Of a DNA stretch of 37,394 nucleotides, positions 1-7,113 are shown one piece after another (positions within the stretch are counted from its first letter, which is position 1; every line of letters starts with the position of its first letter). The position numbers and the translations under genes were made by a program. A model generated the notes under the pieces. The model did not search any database and had not been told where the DNA came from. It saw only the letters and a list, made by a program, of their open reading frames with translations. The stretch is taken from assembly GCA_965651695.1 (NCBI GenBank), contig CBFGTI010000034.1, positions 1-37,394 of the forward strand, read 5' to 3'. Source of the stretch: Imperialibacter sp965651695 (GTDB lineage: Bacteria > Bacteroidota > Bacteroidia > Cytophagales > Cyclobacteriaceae).

Positions 1-83
1 ATCTCTCGGAGGCTTGTGGCTCTTTTGTGCCCAATACGGTACTCTTTACCCAATCCTTCTACTCTAATGGCAAAATCACTCAT
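1..83 (-). CDS. ABC transporter ATP-binding protein, polysaccharide export type (N-terminal fragment)
   Basis: Only the first 27 codons are inside the window; the gene runs off the left edge. The ATG lies at 81-83 on the minus strand and the peptide begins MSDFAIRVEGLGKEYRIG. This is the first beta strand of an ABC nucleotide-binding domain (V-E-x-L-x-K-x-Y), as in the Wzt/TagH family. The start is 35 bp after the permease stop on the same strand, the usual order for the permease/ATPase pair that exports O-antigen-like or teichoic-type polymers across the inner membrane. No Walker motif is visible because the fragment ends before it, so the family assignment depends on the N-terminus and the neighbour. 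Confidence 0.8.
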   Translation of the reverse strand, partial: MSDFAIRVEGLGKEYRIGHKRATSLRE

Positions 84-118
84 CAAACCCGCAGTTAGCA
101 ATCTTTTCTTTTCATCCC

Positions 119-988
119 CTAGACAATATCAGCCAAAATCCTCTCCATTCGCCGAAAATAAAACAGCCCAGTGGCAAAAATGATGACAACGAGACAGATT
201 GAAAAACCTGTATACAACGACAGAGAACCCGTTCCCAGGACCGACCATCTAAACCCCTCTACGATTCCAACCATTGGATTTAGATGATAAATCAACCGGT
301 ATTCAGGCGGCACCAGAGAAGCTGGATAAGCCACCGGAGTAGCATATAAGCCAATTTGCACAAGGAAAGGTACAACATGCAAAAAATCCCTGTATCTGAT
401 ACTCAAAGCGCTTAACCAAATTCCTACTCCCACTGCGCAGAGTACAGTGAGTACAACGAACACCGGGAAAAAAATAAGGTTGCCTGATGGCACCACACCC
501 TGAACTAACATGAAAATAAGCAAGAATGAAAAAACAATTGCAAAATCAATCAGTCCGCCCAAAGCTTTACCCAGGGGCAACACTAGTCTGGGAAAGTAAA
601 TTTTTTTTACCATCTCTTGCGCCCCTATAACTGACTGCCCGCTTTGGCTCATTACGTGGGCAAAATAGCTCCAGACAGCCATGCCACATAGGGCAAACAC
701 GGGGTACGGTATTGAACCTGTGTCTACTTTAATGGCTTTCCCAAAAACCAGTACAAATATCCCTAATGTGACAAGTGGCTGTATTAGCGCCCAAGCCAAC
801 CCAAGGAAGGTTTGTGCGTACCGTACCCGGATATCACGGTATACAAATGTCCAGAAAAGGTCCTTGTACTGCATCAATTCCCTAAAATTGATGCCATACG
901 AATACCTGTCGGCCTCCACTATGGTTTTATGTTCGTAGTTACTCACTTTACCTGCACTTTCTTGATAAGTAGGAGAAAAATACCCCAA
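119..988 (-). CDS. ABC-2 type polysaccharide export permease (Wzm/TagG-like)
   Basis: This is an inner-membrane permease of about 289 residues, normal for the family. It should form the channel that moves a lipid-linked polysaccharide across the inner membrane using the ATPase encoded just downstream. A cytosolic N-terminus leads into the conserved block FVYRDIRVRYAQTFLGLAWA (residues about 48-67), then about six hydrophobic segments, and a late NPMVGIVEGFRW motif typical of ABC-2 polysaccharide exporters. The ATG at 988 overlaps the end of the upstream membrane gene by 46 nt. A GTG at 944-946 would instead give a GTGA overlap with that gene's TGA stop and begin MSNYEHK; this shorter start is equally plausible. 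Membership of a surface-glycan locus extending left of the window is inferred from these neighbours. Confidence 0.88.
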   Translation of the reverse strand: MGYFSPTYQESAGKVSNYEHKTIVEADRYSYGINFRELMQYKDLFWTFVYRDIRVRYAQTFLGLAWALIQPLVTLGIFVLVFGKAIKVDTGSIPYPVFALCGMAVWSYFAHVMSQSGQSVIGAQEMVKKIYFPRLVLPLGKALGGLIDFAIVFSFLLIFMLVQGVVPSGNLIFFPVFVVLTVLCAVGVGIWLSALSIRYRDFLHVVPFLVQIGLYATPVAYPASLVPPEYRLIYHLNPMVGIVEGFRWSVLGTGSLSLYTGFSICLVVIIFATGLFYFRRMERILADIV

Positions 989-2277
989 AAGGGCATCAGG
1001 GGAATTTTGTAACGCATAAGCGTCCCGAAATTATAAGTACTCACGCCCACCGCAAAAGCGAAAGTGAGGGAAAACATCAAACAAAAGAGAAGCAATGGCT
1101 CGGAAAAAACAGCAAACCCTTTTTTGAAGATAAAGGGCAAAGCGAGAACAAACAGAATTGCCACAGCTAGGCTTTCCAGCGCTGCCAAAAGCATAAGCGG
1201 GTTTCTGATCTCCCAGAGGTAAGGTCTAAAGAGGGTTACATTTATAGCGGCGGGCATAAGTAAAAACATACTTTGCCACGTGCCGTCGAGTTCTCCCAGG
1301 GTGTAACCAGAGGTTTCTCCTGTGCGTGCGCCCCAGCCATATCGTATGTCGTAGGCTGTAACACGTGCTGTTTCGGCCAATTGATCAAGCGAGTAGCGGG
1401 CGTTATCCTCGGTTAAATATTGTGCCGCATAAAAAGCTGCAGTTACAGCGATTATTAGAAGAACCGGAGCAATCAACACCTTCACCACTTTATACCGAAT
1501 TGAGCTGAGATAGTGAAAGTATCCCCAAATAATAAAGGCAGGTAGCGCACAGAGTAAGATATATATTTTTATAAGATAAAGAATCAATGCACCTGCGATA
1601 ACAATTAATCCATTTAGTATAAAACTTTTTCCATGCAGTAATTGAAATACTCCATAAAACAGCCATGCGAGAGCCGCCAGCGTGATGGTATCTTTTAAAA
1701 TACCGCTACCCCAGAAAAAAACAGAAGGAATAAAAAGACATGCAATGGCTAAATGTTTCGTGCTGCCGGGATATTTCTTCGCCAGAACAGAAAGCACAGC
1801 CCACAGACCGGAAAAGCTGAATGCAGCGAAAAATAGCGCAGTGGCAGAATAGGTATGTAGAGTAACTAAATCAAAAAAGCTGGCTGCTCTTATCACATAG
1901 TAAGATTGTGGATCTTTGTAATACCAGATGTGCTGAAAATACTGAAACAAATCGCCCGGGTAATCACGAGGTCCGAAAATAAGACGGAAACCGTTGACAG
2001 GATTATCCAAAAAAGCCTCCCAAACCCATTTGCTTCCATGCGTCCAATAATTAAAAGTATCCCCCCCGCCATAATAAAACTGGTATACCAGGCCGAGGGA
2101 AATGGCGCCGATAAACTTGACGGTGAGGCCGGGAATGAAATACTTGCGGGTGTCGCGGTTGGTGACCCTCGGCCTTATCCAGTACGCAAGTGCATACAGC
2201 AGCATAAGATAAAAAGGTGTAACAACGAGATCCTGCAGACCCATGAAAAAAATAAATTTGAGCTTGCAAATTAGCAT
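943..2277 (-). CDS. polytopic membrane protein of a polysaccharide locus, possible polymerase-like
   Basis: This 444-residue protein has roughly ten hydrophobic segments spread over its whole length. Visible signatures are YYGGGDTFNYW in the first periplasmic-side loop (residues about 68-78) and FFWGSGILKDTITLAALAW near the middle. Similar GGDT and SG-x-L-K-D/E motifs occur in uncharacterised membrane proteins of Bacteroidota glycan loci, some loosely described as Wzy-like polymerases or GT-C-type enzymes. I cannot assign a reaction. It overlaps the export permease gene, so the two are almost certainly co-transcribed. The start is uncertain: residue 12 is another ATG (2242-2244, MGLQDL) that removes a basic leader. 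Confidence 0.72.
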   Translation of the reverse strand: MLICKLKFIFFMGLQDLVVTPFYLMLLYALAYWIRPRVTNRDTRKYFIPGLTVKFIGAISLGLVYQFYYGGGDTFNYWTHGSKWVWEAFLDNPVNGFRLIFGPRDYPGDLFQYFQHIWYYKDPQSYYVIRAASFFDLVTLHTYSATALFFAAFSFSGLWAVLSVLAKKYPGSTKHLAIACLFIPSVFFWGSGILKDTITLAALAWLFYGVFQLLHGKSFILNGLIVIAGALILYLIKIYILLCALPAFIIWGYFHYLSSIRYKVVKVLIAPVLLIIAVTAAFYAAQYLTEDNARYSLDQLAETARVTAYDIRYGWGARTGETSGYTLGELDGTWQSMFLLMPAAINVTLFRPYLWEIRNPLMLLAALESLAVAILFVLALPFIFKKGFAVFSEPLLLFCLMFSLTFAFAVGVSTYNFGTLMRYKIPLMPFWGIFLLLIKKVQVK

Positions 2278-2714
2278 TTTACAGCCAAAGCATAAAACTG
2301 CTCATCCGCCTAAACAGGTGATAGATCGAAAAATAGAGGCAGCTCACGGAAGATTGATTACTTTTGAACACAATTTTTAAAATGGATGAAATGGCTACTG
2401 GGAGAGCCTTACCCAACGGAATGACTATAGCTGCTAAGAAACGCAAGTTGTCATTTCAAACGGGTAGAGCATTTCAACTATCAGAGGCAACCGCATTTAA
2501 AACAGATTCGCGAATTAAATTTCAACTCTGTTTTATTGCCCCGCCTAAAAGAGAGAACCTAGCCGGTCGCAACAGCTTTGAAATTCTTCTTTTCCCTTCA
2601 GGCCAACGTGGAACGGGTTGGGGTAAAAAAAGAAGCCGTCCGGAGGGAATTTCAAAGAAAGGATTTAGACGGAATCACCATGTTCTGTGTGTCTTTAAAA
2701 AATCAATAGATAGG
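2278..2714. other. divergent intergenic region, 437 bp
   Basis: The region separates the minus-strand polysaccharide genes from the plus-strand lipoprotein gene. An open frame in phase with the lipoprotein starts at 2364, but its translation has no recognisable domain and would bury the clear signal peptide, so I treat it as non-coding. TACTTTTG at 2359-2366 matches the Bacteroidota -7 box TAnnTTTG, with no good -33 partner. If used, it would give a leader of about 340 nt. I see no RNA gene here. Confidence 0.5.
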
Positions 2715-4910
2715 ATGAAGGCAGATCGCTTGCTGATTTTTTTTGTTTTACTGCTGCTGGGTGCGTGCAGCCCTGCCTCCCGTACCGACAAAGAAGGGCC
2801 TGCCGAAAACACCACCCTACCTGCAGAGGTTCAGCGGCTTTCAGATAGCATCACCGGCCTGAAAACGCAACTCGCCCTCCTGCAAAAGGAAAAACTTCAA
2901 AACGATTCGCTCAGCCAGGTGGTGGCGGCACTTTTAACAGAAAAACAGCGCCTTTCAAAATCTCAGCCGCCGGTCGTTCCGTCTTCCTCAGAAAGCAAAA
3001 CCGCACAAGCCAACCTTCAACTGGAAGCAAATATCAAAACCTTGCAAAAGCAGAAAGATTCGCTGCTGGCAGCAAACAACCGGGTAGTGCGGCAGCTGGA
3101 AAACGTAAACATGCGGGCAAACGAAAGAGATTCACTAGCCCGGCTAAACGGTGCCCTGAGGGACAGACTCAGCAGCGTACAACAAAAGCTTGCCGTAACT
3201 GCCCGTCAGAAAAAGCAGGATTCGCTTGCCATGGCTGCCTCCCTGGGGTCTGCTACCCAACAGCAGCAGGAGCTGAAGAAGCTGGCCCGGCTGAGAGACT
3301 CGCTGCGGCAAAGCAACCGGCAGCTTGCCAACAGGCTAAATGCAGCTGAACGGCAGATCGGCTCGCTGGCAGACCAGATAAAACAAGACTCGTTGCGCAT
3401 GGCCAAAGCCCTTACCGATGAATCGGGCAAGGCCGCTACCACCCGGCAAACCGCGGCCAAACAGCAGCAGGAAAAGGATTCGCTGTCAAGAGTTGCACGT
3501 TCTCTGGCCAGCAGGCTTTCGGCCAGTGAGCAGACAATAGGCTCGCTGAGGGAGGAGAAAAAGAAAGATTCGCTGGCGTTTGTTGCCTTGCTGGCCGAAA
3601 AAGAAAAAACTTCAGTAGTTACTCCGCCAGCCGCAGTTGCCGCTCAACCCAACTCCCGGCGGGAAGCCGACAGCCTGAAAGCACAAATTCAAATGCTGGA
3701 AAACCAGCTGGCCGCCCAACATTTACAACAAGAGCCCGCAGAAGAAGAAGTTGCCGCAGAAGAAACTGTTGCCCCGGCCGATTCGCTGGCTTCAATAAAA
3801 AGATGGGCAGTAGGTAGCGCCGCTCCTGAAAGAGACCTGCGGGAAGGCTTCCGGCTACTGTTGCTTGCCCAGCAAGCCGAAAAAACCGACCCCACACTCA
3901 GCCTCAAGCTGCTAAGGGAAGCGCTGCGCTATAGCGACGACCCTCTTATAATAAAAGAGACACAAAGGGTGTACGACACCTACTACTTTTACGAAACCCT
4001 GGTGCAAAAAAGCCGCCCCGCGAGGTCTATCAGCCTTAACGAAACCTACCTGGCAGTAAACCTGTCCAACGACTCTGCCTACCTCTACCACGGCATCGAC
4101 ACGGTGTTACAGGCTGTGCAGGGTTATTCAAAGGTGAGCGCGGTTATGCTCCCGCCCCAGCCTTACCTCTTTACAGGCCACCGCACGGGAGAGGTTACGG
4201 TGCACAACCTCGCTACGGGCAAGCAGGCTGCCCGCTTCAAAGCACACGACGAACGCATTACCACCCTGGCCTTTATTGGCAAAAACAACAGCTTTCTGGC
4301 TACAGGCTCCACCGACAAAACCATTTACTTGTGGACCAACAAGTACGAAAAGACGCACCGGCTGGTGGGGCTGCGGGCGGCGGTAACAAGCATAGATGTG
4401 AGCAGAAGCATGCTGATTGCCGGTGCCTCCGGCGATATGTCGCCGCGGCTGTGGAACACCGATGGCAAGCTGCTGCTGAACCTGGCCAGCCATAAAGACA
4501 GCGTGTACTCACTGGATGTATCGGACAACGCCCGCTATCTGCTTACCACCAGCCGCGACAAAACCGCGGTGCTTTGGGACCTGAAGGGCAACTTTGTGCG
4601 TGCGTACGCCGGCCACAGGGCAGCACTTACCCATGGCATTTTTTCGCACAACCAAAGATTGGTAGCCCTGGCGTCTGCCGACGGTAGCATCATCCTCTGG
4701 AATGTGAACGGCACCAGACTGGGCACACTCACCGGCCACAGGCAGCAGGTAAACCAGCTGGTGTTCGACAAAACCGACACCTACCTCTACAGCTGTTCCG
4801 ACGACGGCACCGTACGCCGGTGGTTGGTCAAAAAACCCGGAGAAATCGACCTGAGTATTATTCCGCCACTGAGCGAGAAGGAACTGGCGGGGTTGCGTAC
4901 CCTTAAGTAG
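2715..4910 (+). CDS. lipoprotein with repetitive coiled coil and C-terminal WD40 propeller
   Basis: The chosen ATG gives a 731-residue protein starting MKADRLLIFFVLLLLGAC, a textbook lipoprotein signal with the lipobox ending at Cys18. Residues about 35-340 are coiled coil rich in Q, K, E and S, marked by recurring D-S-L at residues 64, 115, 139, 169, 195, 225, 255, 285, 319 and 356. Four consecutive copies are exactly 30 residues apart. A helical segment (about 370-430) with R-x-G-F-x-L-L-L-L-A follows, then about six WD40 repeats from about 470 to the end, for example TGSTDKTIYLW, TTSRDKTAVLWD and SADGSIILWN. It is probably a membrane-anchored scaffold that displays a propeller in the periplasm or at the surface. 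No catalytic motif is seen and the partner is unknown. Confidence 0.82.
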   Translation: MKADRLLIFFVLLLLGACSPASRTDKEGPAENTTLPAEVQRLSDSITGLKTQLALLQKEKLQNDSLSQVVAALLTEKQRLSKSQPPVVPSSSESKTAQANLQLEANIKTLQKQKDSLLAANNRVVRQLENVNMRANERDSLARLNGALRDRLSSVQQKLAVTARQKKQDSLAMAASLGSATQQQQELKKLARLRDSLRQSNRQLANRLNAAERQIGSLADQIKQDSLRMAKALTDESGKAATTRQTAAKQQQEKDSLSRVARSLASRLSASEQTIGSLREEKKKDSLAFVALLAEKEKTSVVTPPAAVAAQPNSRREADSLKAQIQMLENQLAAQHLQQEPAEEEVAAEETVAPADSLASIKRWAVGSAAPERDLREGFRLLLLAQQAEKTDPTLSLKLLREALRYSDDPLIIKETQRVYDTYYFYETLVQKSRPARSISLNETYLAVNLSNDSAYLYHGIDTVLQAVQGYSKVSAVMLPPQPYLFTGHRTGEVTVHNLATGKQAARFKAHDERITTLAFIGKNNSFLATGSTDKTIYLWTNKYEKTHRLVGLRAAVTSIDVSRSMLIAGASGDMSPRLWNTDGKLLLNLASHKDSVYSLDVSDNARYLLTTSRDKTAVLWDLKGNFVRAYAGHRAALTHGIFSHNQRLVALASADGSIILWNVNGTRLGTLTGHRQQVNQLVFDKTDTYLYSCSDDGTVRRWLVKKPGEIDLSIIPPLSEKELAGLRTLK

Positions 4911-5070
4911 ATCCTCGCATTTAATTGATAATTTCGCTCCATGTAGGTGCCCAAAGTGCATTCCAAAACCTCAAAACTGATCATAACTACTATCCCACTT
5001 TCCTGCATTTTGGTTGGGTGGCCAGAGATTATTTTTTACCTTTAAAAAACTAACATGCGGTCGGTCCATT

Positions 5071-5110
5071 CTCCAGCCGGACCTCCAGCCGGACCTCCAG
5101 CCGGACCTCC
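5071..5110. repeat. 12-bp tandem repeat, three copies plus 4 nt
   Basis: The unit CTCCAGCCGGAC is repeated exactly at 5071-5082, 5083-5094 and 5095-5106, followed by CTCC. It is GC-rich in an otherwise AT-rich spacer. Confidence 0.93.
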
Positions 5111-5153
5111 CATCGGTTGGCTTATCGTCAGCTTTGCTGCTTTCAACGCCGCA

Positions 5154-5197
5154 TTTATCTTTCGATTGTCCTTCGTTTATCTTTCGCTTATCTTTCG
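5154..5197. repeat. 11-bp tandem repeat, four copies
   Basis: The unit TTTATCTTTCG occurs at 5154-5164 and 5176-5186. A diverged copy (ATTGTCCTTCG) is at 5165-5175 and a one-base variant (CTTATCTTTCG) at 5187-5197. The array sits between inverted copies of AGCTTTGCT (5130-5138) and AGCAAAGCT (5210-5218). Confidence 0.9.
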
Positions 5198-5207
5198 CTC
5201 ATAAGTT

Positions 5208-5244
5208 ATAGCAAAGCTATGCCAAAGCTATAGCAAAGCCATAG
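5208..5244. repeat. 11-bp tandem repeat, three copies
   Basis: The units ATAGCAAAGCT, ATGCCAAAGCT and ATAGCAAAGCC occupy 5208-5218, 5219-5229 and 5230-5240, followed by ATAG. Each is partly self-complementary (ATAGC-AAA-GCTAT), so small hairpins are possible. Confidence 0.88.
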
Positions 5245-5383
5245 ATAGAGCATGGGGAGAGTATAACAGCAGTATAGCGGGCAAATAGATAGTTTAAGGA
5301 AATTCTAAGCAGACAATCGAAAGAATATTCAGGAAACGCTTTTAATTCGTTTTGCCTTCTCCAGTTTATTCAGCCACACCGAT

Positions 5384-5416
5384 GTGTATAAAAATAGCTA
5401 TCTTTGTGTATAAAAA
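5384..5416 (+). promoter_or_regulatory. vapBC promoter with candidate direct-repeat operator
   Basis: TATCTTTG at 5399-5406 is an exact match to the Bacteroidota -7 consensus TAnnTTTG and ends 18 nt before the vapB ATG. The 11-mer GTGTATAAAAA occurs at 5384-5394 and again at 5406-5416, 22 bp apart (two helical turns), bracketing the -7 box. This placement suits autorepression by the VapB/VapBC complex, although many VapB operators are inverted rather than direct repeats. No clear -33 TTTG is present. Confidence 0.55.
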
Positions 5417-5424
5417 GTCGGGGC

Positions 5425-5631
5425 ATGAGAACGAATATAGAAATTGAAGATGATCTTCTGAATGAATACAAAACACTTTCCGGTGCCAAAACAAAACGGG
5501 AAGCAATTCACAAAGCGCTGGTTGAAGCGATTAAAGCAGAAAAAAAAAGACAACTGGCCGAACTGAGAGGAAAAGTACCGTGGGACGGGGATCTGGGGCA
5601 AATGCGTACCTATGATAAATGGGAGCAATGA
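5425..5631 (+). CDS. vapB: type II antitoxin, VapB family
   Basis: This 68-residue protein begins MRTNIEIEDDLLNEYKTLSG and continues KTKREAIHKALVEAI. That is the ribbon-helix-helix DNA-binding fold of the type-2 VapB family (PF09957 by pattern). The C-terminal stretch KVPWDGDLGQMR resembles the toxin-binding tail of these antitoxins. The protein should bind and silence the VapC nuclease encoded next and repress its own promoter. I chose the ATG at 5425 over one seven codons upstream because the family starts MRTN and because the upstream ATG would overlap the -7 box/operator. Its TGA stop overlaps the vapC start (ATGA). Confidence 0.9.
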   Translation: MRTNIEIEDDLLNEYKTLSGAKTKREAIHKALVEAIKAEKKRQLAELRGKVPWDGDLGQMRTYDKWEQ

Positions 5632-6026
5632 TTTTTGATAGCTCAATCTGGATCCATTTTCTCAAGGGAAACAACATCGAAAAAGTAACTCTGCTAAAAG
5701 ACAGACTCAAGCAAAATGAACAGGTGTTTATTTGTCCCCCAATTATGCAAGAAGTACTTCAGGGGATAAGAGAAGATCCTGTTTTTGAAAAAACAAAATA
5801 TTTAATGATGGGCCTGGACTTTCTTGATGCAACTAATATCAATGCTGCTTTAGGAGCGGTTGATATTTACCGAAGCCTCCGCAGAAAAGGTGTCACCATC
5901 CGAAAACCCAACGACTGCCTCATTGCCTGGTACGCTATTCATTTTGATCTGACCCTGGTGCACGACGACCAGGACTTTGACCTCATCGCTTTGCACACGC
6001 CGCTGAAAGTTCTTGCCACTCCGTGA
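5628..6026 (+). CDS. vapC: type II toxin, PIN-domain ribonuclease VapC
   Basis: This is a 132-residue PIN-domain protein. Metal-binding acidic residues typical of VapC are visible: Asp4 in MIFDSSIWI, Glu42 in IMQEVLQG, Asp96 in KPNDCLIAWYA, and Asp113/Asp114/Asp116 in VHDDQDFD. The site looks intact, so the protein should be an active Mg-dependent RNase (VapC enzymes usually cleave tRNA or rRNA). The ATG at 5628 overlaps the vapB stop by 4 nt; another ATG three codons earlier is less likely. Unusually, its TGA stop overlaps the GTG start of a glycosyltransferase gene, again by 4 nt, so toxin and glycosyltransferase translation may be coupled. Confidence 0.92.
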   Translation: MIFDSSIWIHFLKGNNIEKVTLLKDRLKQNEQVFICPPIMQEVLQGIREDPVFEKTKYLMMGLDFLDATNINAALGAVDIYRSLRRKGVTIRKPNDCLIAWYAIHFDLTLVHDDQDFDLIALHTPLKVLATP

Positions 6027-7093
6027 AAATACTTTTCCTCTTCCCCTACCCGCTCGACCAGGCGCCTTCGCAGCGTTTCCGGTTCGAGCAGTATTTTGGC
6101 GCTTTGCTGCAGGCAGGTTTCGCCATCCAAACACAATCTTTTTGGGGCGAATACTACTGGAAGGTGCTCTATGGCAAAGGGAACGCCCTGCAGAAAGCCT
6201 ATGGCATGCTCCGGGGTTTTGGGCGTAGGTTTAGCATATTGTGGCAGGTCCCAAAATATGACTTCGTTTTCGTCCACCGGGAAGTTACCCCTGTCGGCCC
6301 ACCCTTCTTTGAGTGGATCATAGCAAAACTGCTGCGGAAAAAGATCATTTTCGATTTCGACGACGCCATTTGGCTGCCCAACACCAGCCACAGCAACTCG
6401 GCTGCCGCCAGGTGGAAGTGGCACTCCAAAACGGCCAGCATCTGCCGCTGGGCATGGAAAGTGTCGGCAGGCAATAACTTTTTAGCCACTTACGCCCGTC
6501 AGTTTAATCTGCAGGTAGTAGTAAATCCTACAACCATCGACATGCAATACCACCATGTGGACGAGAAAAAGCAACAGCGAGCTGGTGAGTTGGTGATTGG
6601 CTGGACGGGCAGCCACTCTACACTGCCCTACCTGGATGCCCTGTGGCCAGTGCTCGAGAAGCTGCAAACAAGGGTGCCTTTTCAGTTCAGGGTCATTTCT
6701 AACCAACCGCCGCCTGTTAGCTTTCCGTGGCTGGTTTTTGTGCTGTGGAACAAAGACACCGAGATAAGCGACCTCGCCCCCTTCGATATCGGGGTAATGC
6801 CACTGGAAGACAACGAATGGAGCAGGGGAAAATGCGGCTTTAAGGCACTGCAGTACATGGCGCTGGCTATTCCCACGGTTGCCTCGCCGGTGGGTGTCAA
6901 TCAGGAGATAATTAGTAGCGGCGACAACGGGTATTTGTGCCGGTCGGATGAAGAATGGCTGGAAGTGCTAGCAGCGCTTGCGGGAGACACCCAACTGAGG
7001 CAACGGATTGGTGAGGCTGCTAAGGAAGTAGTCAACTCGCGGTATTCAGTAGCGGCGAATACTCTGGGTTTCTTGACTTTGTTTTCAGGCTAA
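6023..7093 (+). CDS. glycosyltransferase, GT4-like (GT-B fold)
   Basis: This 356-residue cytosolic enzyme probably transfers a sugar from a nucleotide donor to a glycan acceptor; the sugar is unknown. The N-terminus KILFLFPYPLDQAPSQRFRF is typical of a Bacteroidota group of GT1/GT4-like enzymes. Further landmarks are VHREVTP (84-90), FDFDDAIWLPN (110-120), GWTGSHSTLPYL (193-204, start of the C-terminal Rossmann domain) and MPLEDNEWSRGKCGFKALQY (259-278), followed by ASPVGVNQEI in the donor-site region. The start is the GTG at 6023, because the conserved N-terminus begins there and no ATG is nearby. This makes a GTGA overlap with vapC. The gene converges with a TPR gene 20 bp downstream. Confidence 0.88.
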   Translation: MKILFLFPYPLDQAPSQRFRFEQYFGALLQAGFAIQTQSFWGEYYWKVLYGKGNALQKAYGMLRGFGRRFSILWQVPKYDFVFVHREVTPVGPPFFEWIIAKLLRKKIIFDFDDAIWLPNTSHSNSAAARWKWHSKTASICRWAWKVSAGNNFLATYARQFNLQVVVNPTTIDMQYHHVDEKKQQRAGELVIGWTGSHSTLPYLDALWPVLEKLQTRVPFQFRVISNQPPPVSFPWLVFVLWNKDTEISDLAPFDIGVMPLEDNEWSRGKCGFKALQYMALAIPTVASPVGVNQEIISSGDNGYLCRSDEEWLEVLAALAGDTQLRQRIGEAAKEVVNSRYSVAANTLGFLTLFSG

Positions 7094-7113
7094 GAATCGG
7101 AAAAGCACATCCA

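Larger units (their letters stand above)
4911..5424. other. intergenic region with stacked short tandem repeats
   Basis: These 514 bp between the WD40 lipoprotein and vapB contain no supportable gene. They hold three separate short tandem repeats at 5071-5244 and the vapBC promoter at the right end. Small open frames here, such as 5014-5211, are produced by the repeats and have no signal or domain. No tRNA-like fold or strong terminator is visible after the lipoprotein stop. Confidence 0.6.

Noticed and set aside
5014..5211. Small open frame of 65 codons
   Set aside because: Its QPDL-type repeats come from the 12-bp DNA tandem repeat; there is no conserved domain and no ribosome-binding context.
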